In this document: positions 1 through 4,831 of the stretch, piece after piece | Layout of the letters: each line of letters begins with the position of its first letter | Position numbering within the stretch: the stretch's first letter is position 1 | Assembly: GCA_958427145.1 (NCBI GenBank) | Contig: CAUAAZ010000045.1 | Span: 1 to 14,962 of the forward strand | Source: an uncultured Collinsella sp. | Lineage (GTDB): Bacteria; Actinomycetota; Coriobacteriia; Coriobacteriales; Coriobacteriaceae | Direction of reading: 5' to 3' | Length of the DNA stretch: 14,962 bases | Position numbers and translations under genes: made by a program | Notes under the pieces: model-generated | Told to the model about the DNA's origin: nothing | Seen by the model: the letters and a program-made list of their open reading frames with translations, nothing else | Database searches by the model: none

Positions 1-97
1 CGGTCCAACTTTCTGTCCGCACCCCCATCCAGGAACTATTTCACCGCAACTTAGGAGGGGATGGGGCTGAGGGGCGGGCGATGCCGTTGTCTGTCGG
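1..97. other. Non-coding stretch downstream of the TA module
   Basis: No supportable gene lies here. The toxin gene on the minus strand ends at 98. The one visible structure is an inverted repeat, CCCCATCC at 23-30 and GGATGGGG at 59-66, separated by 28 nt and without a T-tract, so it is not a convincing terminator. On the plus strand AGGAGGGG at 53-60 is followed directly by an ATG at 61. That frame runs antisense into the toxin's repeat tail, closes at about 228 and gives a Cys/Arg/Gly-rich peptide, so I treat it as chance. Confidence 0.5.
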
Positions 98-574
98 TTA
101 GTGGCGACCGTGGTGGCGGAGTTTGTCGATGGCGGCGTCGGTACTGTGGCCGCGGGCGTCGGTGCTGCGGCTGCGGGCGTCGGCAGCGGTTTGGCGCTGG
201 CGGCGGTAATCGATCATGCCTTGGATGATGGGCTTGCCAAAGCTCACGACATCATCGTTGTAGATGGCGGTTCGGGCGGCGAGGAGGCAGTCGGTAAAGT
301 CCATGTGGGTCTTGCCAAAGAGTTTGACGGCAAGGGAGACAACGGTGGGCTCGTCGACCATGACGTCATCGAGCAACTTGGTCATGGCCGTCGCAATCTC
401 CACACGCGGGACCTTGTAGACGTCACGCAGCGTAACGGCGACGCGCGTGATGATCTCGGGGTAGACGCGAGCGGTGCGCGTGGCGATGACCTTGGCGGCG
501 CGCGGTGACAGGACCTCGTCGTCGTCAAGCAGGTAGCGTAGGATGACGGTCTCGTCGATGATGGTGCTACTCAT
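98..574 (-). CDS. PIN-domain (VapC-like) toxin with a repeat-built C-terminal tail
   Basis: Predicted 158-aa PIN-fold ribonuclease toxin acting in the cytoplasm. Motifs seen are D7 in the opening strand (IIDETVILRYLL), E40 in YPEIITRV, and the D92/D95 pair in HMDFTDCLLAA, which match the first three acidic positions of VapC-like PIN nucleases. The usual fourth acidic position (the D of a TFD-type motif near the end of the fold) appears as G113 in VSFGKPI. The fold should end near residue 125. Residues 132-152 are three 7-aa units (DARSRST, DARGHST, DAAIDKL) from a 21-bp tandem repeat, making the protein longer than typical VapCs of about 130 aa. The start is the ATG at 574, overlapping the end of the antitoxin gene by 8 nt (567-574), a translational-coupling arrangement. 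GAGGAA lies about 10 nt upstream. RNA target unknown. Confidence 0.75.
   Translation of the reverse strand: MSSTIIDETVILRYLLDDDEVLSPRAAKVIATRTARVYPEIITRVAVTLRDVYKVPRVEIATAMTKLLDDVMVDEPTVVSLAVKLFGKTHMDFTDCLLAARTAIYNDDVVSFGKPIIQGMIDYRRQRQTAADARSRSTDARGHSTDAAIDKLRHHGRH
119..181 (-). repeat. 21-bp tandem repeat encoding the toxin tail (3 units)
   Basis: Units lie at 119-139, 140-160 and 161-181. The last two differ at only 3 of 21 positions; the first is more diverged. Read on the minus strand they encode the heptads DARGHST/DARSRST and a degenerate DAAIDKL. The repeat length is a multiple of three, so unit gain or loss would keep the toxin in frame and change only tail length. Confidence 0.75.
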
Positions 575-890
575 GGATATCTACTTCCTCGGGACCCAAA
601 ATCGAATCGTCGCTTTCTGTAGCAAGGTACTCAATCCAGGCGTTACGCTCCTCGGAGCGGCGATTGGGGTCCCCATATGCTTTGAGCGATCCATAGGCGG
701 CGGTGCCGTCCTTTGAGCGCACGGCGACCGGCTGAAAGGGAAGCTTGCGCATCAAAATGCTCTGCGCGACAAAAAGACGGACGGCCTCGGCGAGCGATGT
801 GCCCACGGCGTCGTAGAGACGCTCGGCATGTTGCTTGTCTTCCTCGCGAATGCGCACCTGCAGGATGGCTCGTTTTTGAGTCGATGACAT
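567..890 (-). CDS. RelB/DinJ-like ribbon-helix-helix antitoxin
   Basis: Predicted DNA-binding antitoxin of about 107 aa that should neutralise the downstream PIN toxin and autorepress the operon. Its N-terminal part (about residues 6-45) follows the RelB/DinJ pattern: a beta strand LQVRIREEDK, helix HAERLYDAVG, then TSLAEAVRLFVAQSILMRKLPF, the 'lG.slseAi.lF....v....lPF' signature of that family. The C-terminal half is acidic and probably forms the toxin-binding segment. An upstream in-frame GTG at 893 also exists. I chose ATG at 890 because AAGGGAGG sits 6 nt before it but only 3 nt before the GTG. It overlaps the toxin start by 8 nt. RelB/DinJ antitoxins more usually pair with RelE/YafQ-type toxins, so the PIN partner is a less common combination. 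Confidence 0.8.
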   Translation of the reverse strand: MSSTQKRAILQVRIREEDKQHAERLYDAVGTSLAEAVRLFVAQSILMRKLPFQPVAVRSKDGTAAYGSLKAYGDPNRRSEERNAWIEYLATESDDSILGPEEVDIHE

Positions 891-916
891 CACTGGCCTC
901 CCTTAATGAGCGTGCA

Positions 917-964
917 ATATGAATAGTCATATACAGTATCGGCTAATAATAGCCAATCTTACAA
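917..964 (-). promoter_or_regulatory. Candidate TA promoter with operator palindromes
   Basis: On the minus strand TTGTAA (964-959) and GATACT (940-935) are separated by 18 nt and could be -35 and -10 boxes for the antitoxin-toxin operon. Two perfect inverted repeats overlap this stretch: GGCTA-4 nt-TAGCC at 941-954, inside the spacer, and ATATGA-4 nt-TCATAT at 917-932, just downstream of the -10. Palindromes within and next to the promoter are the usual layout for autorepression by a ribbon-helix-helix antitoxin. The box matches are moderate, and the operator assignment is inference. Confidence 0.45.
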
Positions 965-1061
965 CCACTACTTTATTGCACTAGAGTAATTGAGTGTAAA
1001 CGATATTACAAACGTACTACATCCTTCAGAAATGAGCGTGAAATCTTTCTTGGGCGTACGC

Positions 1062-1141
1062 GTGTAATACACTCGCCTTTATAGCTTCCAGAGAATAATC
1101 CCAACCAGCCCAAACCCCTGCAATACACTCGTATTGCAGGG
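1062..1141. promoter_or_regulatory. Palindromes and repeated AATACACTCG motif upstream of hydN-fdhF
   Basis: A perfect inverted repeat with 11-bp arms and a 4-nt centre spans 1116-1141 (CCCTGCAATAC / GTATTGCAGGG). It has no T-tract after it, so it looks more like a protein-binding site than a terminator. The sequence AATACACTCG in its left half (1122-1131) occurs exactly once more at 1066-1075, where it overlaps a second palindrome GTGTA-A-TACAC (1062-1072). A related inverted copy, TGAGTGTAAA, is at 991-1000, and CGAGTGCATG at 1208-1217 is a weaker match. These could be binding sites for a regulator of the formate hydrogenlyase genes. The regulator is not in the window and the motif is not one I can name. 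Confidence 0.45.
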
Positions 1142-1172
1142 CCTATGCTCAAGTTTGCCCCCTGCAACTGCG

Positions 1173-1190
1173 TATATTTAACCTGTATAT
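1173..1190 (+). promoter_or_regulatory. Possible -10 region for the hydN-fdhF transcript
   Basis: TATATT at 1173-1178 matches the -10 consensus at five of six positions, and TATAT at 1186-1190 is an alternative. No good -35 stands at 16-18 nt upstream. If the first box is used, transcription would begin near 1185, just before the folded leader, and the 11-bp inverted repeat centred near 1128 would lie at about -56. That fits an activator-dependent promoter. This is a tentative placement. Confidence 0.3.
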
Positions 1191-1191
1191 C

Positions 1192-1310
1192 GTTGGAGAA
1201 ACTCTACCGAGTGCATGTTTCGCCGTATGCATTCGATACGTCGATGCCAGGCCACGGGCGGCTTGGGTCAATGTCGACAGGGTCTCTCCGACAAGGGATT
1301 CAGGAGGGAG
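1192..1310 (+). promoter_or_regulatory. Structured 5' leader with alternative SD-masking helix (candidate riboswitch)
   Basis: Hand folding gives a closed multi-branch domain. P1 pairs 1192-1202 with 1282-1292 (10 of 11 positions, one G-U). P2 pairs 1208-1216 with 1227-1235 (9 bp, one G-U). P3 pairs 1240-1244 with 1274-1278. P4 inside it pairs 1247-1253 with 1260-1266 (7 bp, one G-U). The 3' strand of P1, TCTCTCC at 1283-1289, can instead pair with GGAGGGA at 1303-1309, which is the Shine-Dalgarno of hydN (7 bp, one G-U). The two pairings exclude each other, the logic of a translational riboswitch in which P1 formation frees the ribosome site. Because the operon needs molybdopterin for FdhF, a Moco/Tuco-type RNA is one hypothesis, but I cannot match that consensus from memory with confidence. 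Confidence 0.45.
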
Positions 1311-1318
1311 TGAACAAC

Positions 1319-1837
1319 ATGGGTAATAAGCGAGTCGTAGCCGATTCTTCGCGCTGCATTGGGTGTCAAACCTGCATGGCGGCGTGTATCGAGGCGCACG
1401 ACATCCCCGGTAACATCGCCGCGCCGCGCCTGCGCGTGACGCGTACGTACGAGATCTCCGCACCGGTGGCTTGCCATCACTGCGAGGATGCCCCGTGCGC
1501 GAAGGCCTGTCCAACGGGCGCCTTGTTCTTTGATCCAAAGAACCATCGCATCGGCGTCAACGAGGACAACTGCATCGGCTGCAAGAGCTGCGTCATGGCA
1601 TGCCCCTTTGGCGCCGTGAGCGTGGCGACCACGCAGGTTCCGGTCTTGATGGGCGACGTTCGCGTGGGTTCGCAGACCAAGAGCTTCGTGCTCAAGTGCG
1701 ACCTGTGCGTGGACCGTCCCGGCGGTCCGGCGTGTGCCGAGGCATGCCCGACCAAGGGCCTCACCCTGGTAGACGATGAGCGCCTGGCGGAACTGACTGC
1801 CGAGCGTGCCCGCGCCACCATCGAAAACGAGGCGTAA
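1319..1837 (+). CDS. hydN: HydN-like four-cluster ferredoxin electron carrier
   Basis: Iron-sulfur electron carrier of 172 aa (E. coli HydN is about the same size) expected to pass electrons from formate dehydrogenase H toward the hydrogenase. Four cysteine groups are visible: CIGCQTCMAAC at residues 13-23, CHHCEDAPCAKACP, CIGCKSCVMACP, and CDLCVDRPGGPACAEACP, enough for four [4Fe-4S] clusters. There are no membrane segments or signal peptide, so it is cytoplasmic. The frame is open back to an ATG at 1145, but that extension has no family similarity and lacks an RBS. The ATG at 1319 follows AGGAGGG (1302-1308) and begins with the family-typical VVADSSRCIGC. It is the first gene of the plus-strand cluster, 75 nt before fdhF. 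It could also be called HycB-like, since the family is broad. Confidence 0.85.
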   Translation: MGNKRVVADSSRCIGCQTCMAACIEAHDIPGNIAAPRLRVTRTYEISAPVACHHCEDAPCAKACPTGALFFDPKNHRIGVNEDNCIGCKSCVMACPFGAVSVATTQVPVLMGDVRVGSQTKSFVLKCDLCVDRPGGPACAEACPTKGLTLVDDERLAELTAERARATIENEA

Positions 1838-1840
1838 GCG

Positions 1841-1889
1841 TTGGGGCGACAAGCCCAATGATTGTCAAATTAGTACCGAGTAATCGGTA
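1841..1889 (+). other. Two small hairpins between hydN and fdhF
   Basis: TTGGGGC/GCCCAA (1841-1847 and 1853-1858, one bulged G, 5-nt loop) is followed by a perfect TACCGA-GTAA-TCGGTA hairpin at 1874-1889. The second ends 13 nt before the fdhF ribosome site (GGAGGG) and neither has a T-tract, so they are unlikely to terminate. They could mark processing or mRNA stability differences between the two genes. Confidence 0.4.
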
Positions 1890-1912
1890 GCAGAAAAAGG
1901 AAGGAGGGTGTC

Positions 1913-4135
1913 ATGGAGAAGCATAAAGTGATCTGCCCGTACTGCGGCGCCGGTTGCCAGTTTAACCTCTTGGTCCAAAACGGCCAGGTCGTGGGTACCG
2001 AACCGCTCAACGGCATCACCAATCAGGGCGAGCTGTGCCTTAAGGGCATGAGCGGCTACGACTTCATCAACGACACCAAGATCTTGACTCCTCGCGTACT
2101 GCACCCGATGATCCGCCGCACTAAGGGCGCGGATCTTGAGCGCGTAAGCTGGGACGAGGCACTGGATTTCACCGCATCTAAGATGCAGGCCATAATTGAC
2201 GAGTATGGTCCTAACGCCGTCATGACCACCGGCTCTTCGCGAGGCGGCGGCAATGAGGCGAACTACGTCATGCAGAAGTTTACGCGTGCGTGCATCGGCA
2301 CCCACAGCGTAGACAACTGCGCCCGTACTTGACACGGCCCTACTGTCCTCGGTCTGATGGACACGGTTGGTTCAGGTTGCATGTCATGCTCCATCCCCGG
2401 TATGGAGGATGCGGGCTGCATTTTCCTCTTCGGCTATAACCCTGCCGATTCGCACCCCATCGTCGCAAGGCGTATCGTGCGAGCCAAAGAAAAGGGTTGC
2501 AAGATTATCGTCGCCGATCCGCGCCATATCGAAACCGCGCGTATCGCCGATCTCTACCTTCCGATCAAGAATGGTTGCAACGTCGCGTTCCTCAACGCCT
2601 TTGCCAACTGCTTGGTCAACGATGGCCTCTACGACAAGGAATTCGTTGCCGAGCACACGAACGGCTTTGACGAGTGGTGGGAGACCATCAAGAACTACAC
2701 TCCCGAATCCGTACAGGACATCACGGGTGTCGAGCCCGCGTTGATCCACCAAGCTGCCGAGATGTACGCCACGGCGAAGCCCTCTGCCATCATTGGCTGG
2801 GGCATGGGCGTATGCCAGCAGAAGCAGAACCTGAAGACGGTGCACACCATCGCCTCCATCGCCTGCGTTGCCGGCCAGATCGGCAAACCCAATTCCGGTC
2901 TCGCGCCCGTGCGTGGCCAGAATAACGTCCAGGGCTCCTGTGATATGGGCATGCTGCCCAACCTGTACCCTGGCTACCAGAAGGTCACCGACCCGGCAGT
3001 GCGTGCCAAGTTTGCCAAGGCTTGGGGCGTGCCCGAGGAAAAGCTCCCGCTCGAGGAGGGCTACAAGCTCACCGACCTGGGCCACCTGGTCGACGAGGGC
3101 AAGGTGCACTGCTTCTACAACTACGGCGAGGACCCGGTGCAGACCGAGCCCGATTCGGCCGGAATGCGCAAGACGCTCTCCGAGCTGGATCTGTTCATTT
3201 GCCAGGACATCTTTATGACGCAGACGACCATGCTCGCCGACGTCATCCTACCTGCCACCTCTTGGGGCGAGCACGAGGGTGTCTTTACCGCATCCGACCG
3301 TAGCTTCCAGCACTTTGACGCGGCCGTTCCGCCCAAGGGCGAGTGCCGTCACGACTGGGAGATCTTCGCGGATCTGTCTACGCGCATGGGTTACCCCATG
3401 CACTACGACAACACCGAGCAGATCTGGAACGAGTGCATTAGCCTGTGCCCCAACTTTGTGGGCGCGACCTACGAGAAGATGGCTCCCGAGGGCGGCTACG
3501 CCCAGTGGCCCGTCAAGAGCACCGATGTGAACGACCACGGTACGCCCGACATGTTCGCTGGTGGCAAGTTCACCACCAAGGACGGCCGCGCCAACCTGAT
3601 GGCGCACGACTGGGAGGCGCCCTCCGAGCTTCCCGACGATGAGTACCCGCTCATCCTGTGCACCGTCCGCGAGGTCGGCCACTACAGCTGCCGCTCGATG
3701 ACCGGCAACTGCAAGACGCTGGCGCTGCTTGCCGACGAGCCCGGCTTTGTCCGCATGAATCCCGCGGACGCCCAGGCGCGCGGCATCAAGAACGGCGACA
3801 TCGTCTCGATTCACAGCCGCCGCGGCCAGGTATACAGCCGCGCCGACGTGAGCGATCGCATCAACAAGGGCACGGTCTACATGACCTACCAGTGGTGGAT
3901 CGGCAAGTGCAACGAGCTGACCATGCACAAGGTCGACCCGGTCTCGCATACGCCCGAGGACAAGTTCTCCGCCTGCCAGGTCGACGCTATCGCTGACCAG
4001 GTCTGGGCTGAGGGCGAGGTGGAGCGTCAGTACACCGAGCTCAAGCAGGCTCTGGTGGACGCCGCCGCTCCCCAGGACGTTGAGCCCGGCGCCGCCAAGT
4101 TCGACGACGAGACGCACGTGAACCAAATCGTGTAG
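1913..4135 (+). CDS. fdhF: Formate dehydrogenase H, selenocysteine-containing (UGA at codon 140)
   Basis: Molybdopterin enzyme oxidising formate to CO2, 740 aa when the in-frame TGA at 2330-2332 is read as selenocysteine; E. coli FdhF is 715 aa with Sec also at 140. The N-terminus binds one [4Fe-4S] cluster (C8, C11, C15, C42). Active-site residues known from E. coli are present: K44, Sec140 followed by H141, and R334 in PVRGQNN (E. coli R333). Other near-identical blocks include GYNPADSHPIVA, TSWGEHEGVFTA and TVREVGHYSCRSMTGN. The C-terminal third is the molybdopterin-guanine-dinucleotide-binding domain. There is no Tat signal, so it is a cytoplasmic FHL-type enzyme, not a respiratory one. 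ATG 1913 follows GGAAGGAGGG. An ordinary gene caller would split it into 1913-2332 and 2357-4135. Selenocysteine machinery is not in this window. Confidence 0.96.
2330..2367 (+). promoter_or_regulatory. Bacterial SECIS element of fdhF
   Basis: Just downstream of the UGA, TGTCC (2344-2348) pairs with GGACA (2359-2363). The stem continues through T2349-A2357 and C2350-G2356 with an unpaired U at 2358, closing the pentaloop GGTCT at 2351-2355. E. coli fdhF has the same GGUCU apical loop, 18 nt after its UGA; the spacing here is also 18 nt. This is the SelB-binding hairpin form and shows that the TGA is a recoding site, not a nonsense mutation. Confidence 0.9.
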
Positions 4136-4156
4136 TCCCGTTCTCGTTGGCTATTT

Positions 4157-4199
4157 GGGCCGGGCGTCCCGTACGTTCGGGAGCCCGGCCCGTTATTTT
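4157..4199 (+). terminator. Terminator-like hairpin between fdhF and hyfA
   Basis: GGGCCGGGC (4157-4165) pairs with GCCCGGCCC (4183-4191). After one bulged G, TCCCG (4167-4171) pairs with CGGGA (4178-4182), giving 14 base pairs around a 6-nt loop, followed by GTTATTTT. This has the form of a Rho-independent terminator, with an imperfect T-tract. Because hyfA-I continue in the same direction with no obvious promoter in the 22 nt between hairpin and start codon, it probably acts as a partial terminator or a 3' end stabiliser for hydN-fdhF mRNA. Confidence 0.75.
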
Positions 4200-4213
4200 G
4201 AAAGGAAGTGGGG

Positions 4214-4831
4214 ATGAACCGCTTCATCGACATCAACCCGGAGAGGTGCATCGGCTGCGGAACATGTCAGTCCGCCTGTGCCGACGCCCACCGGATGCAG
4301 GGTCTTCAGGATACGCCGCGCCTGGCGCTCGTGAAGACCGGCGGTATTTCGGCCGCCCTTGCCTGCCACCATTGCGAGGGTGCCCCCTGCGCCGAGGTTT
4401 GCCCGGTGAATGCCATCGAGCACGATGGCGATCGCATCCACGTCAAGGAGCAGGAGTGCATCGGGTGCAGGCTGTGCGCCATCGCGTGCCCCTTCGGAGC
4501 CATCCATCCCGATGGCACGTCTATCGCCGGTGTCGCAGGCATGTGCGACCCGACGCCTTCGTATCCTAAGTCCCTGAGCAGCCTGCTTACGTGGGCTCCT
4601 GGCCAGTACACCTGCGCTATCAAGTGCGACCTGTGCGCCTTCGATCCGGACGGCCCGCATTGTGTGGCGGCGTGCCCCACCAAGGCGCTGACCGTCATGG
4701 GCGGCGCGGCCGATCGCGAGCTCGACGAGTCCAAGCGCCTGCGTTCGATCGAAAACGGTCCGGTCGTCGACGTTACCGCTGTGGCCCAGGGCCTGTCCGA
4801 GAAAGCAGAAGGGAGCGTAAACAATGGATAG
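4214..4831 (+). CDS. hyfA: Hydrogenase-4 component A, four-cluster ferredoxin subunit
   Basis: Electron-transfer subunit of 205 aa, the same length as E. coli HyfA, linking FdhF to the hydrogenase core. It carries CIGCGTCQSAC (residues 12-22), CHHCEGAPCAEVCP, CIGCRLCAIACPFGAI and CDLCAFDPDGPHCVAACPTKAL, for four [4Fe-4S] clusters. The insert before the last group (SLLTWAPGQYT) matches the HyfA-type SLLDWVPG segment and separates it from HydN. A GTG at 4208 is in frame, but AAGGAA sits directly against it. ATG 4214, spaced 6-7 nt from that site, gives the family N-terminus MNRF. The last 8 nt overlap the hyfB start, implying coupled translation. Confidence 0.9.
   Translation: MNRFIDINPERCIGCGTCQSACADAHRMQGLQDTPRLALVKTGGISAALACHHCEGAPCAEVCPVNAIEHDGDRIHVKEQECIGCRLCAIACPFGAIHPDGTSIAGVAGMCDPTPSYPKSLSSLLTWAPGQYTCAIKCDLCAFDPDGPHCVAACPTKALTVMGGAADRELDESKRLRSIENGPVVDVTAVAQGLSEKAEGSVNNG

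Noticed and set aside
101..508. Plus-strand 135-codon frame opposite the toxin gene
   Set aside because: It is a Gly/Ala/Asp/Val-rich shadow of the toxin frame without a domain or ribosome site; the minus-strand product has clear PIN motifs and an overlapping antitoxin partner.
1116..1141. The 11-bp-arm inverted repeat as an intrinsic terminator
   Set aside because: No T-tract follows on either strand beyond three or fewer consecutive Ts, and no gene ends nearby on either strand.
1145..1318. N-terminal extension of HydN starting at ATG 1145
   Set aside because: There is no ribosome site, no family similarity, and the stretch overlaps the folded leader. ATG 1319 has AGGAGGG and yields the normal family length.
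2330..2332. fdhF as a pseudogene with a nonsense mutation
   Set aside because: The UGA is at the known selenocysteine position, is followed by the conserved His, and has a SECIS hairpin with GGUCU loop; the frame continues with full family similarity.
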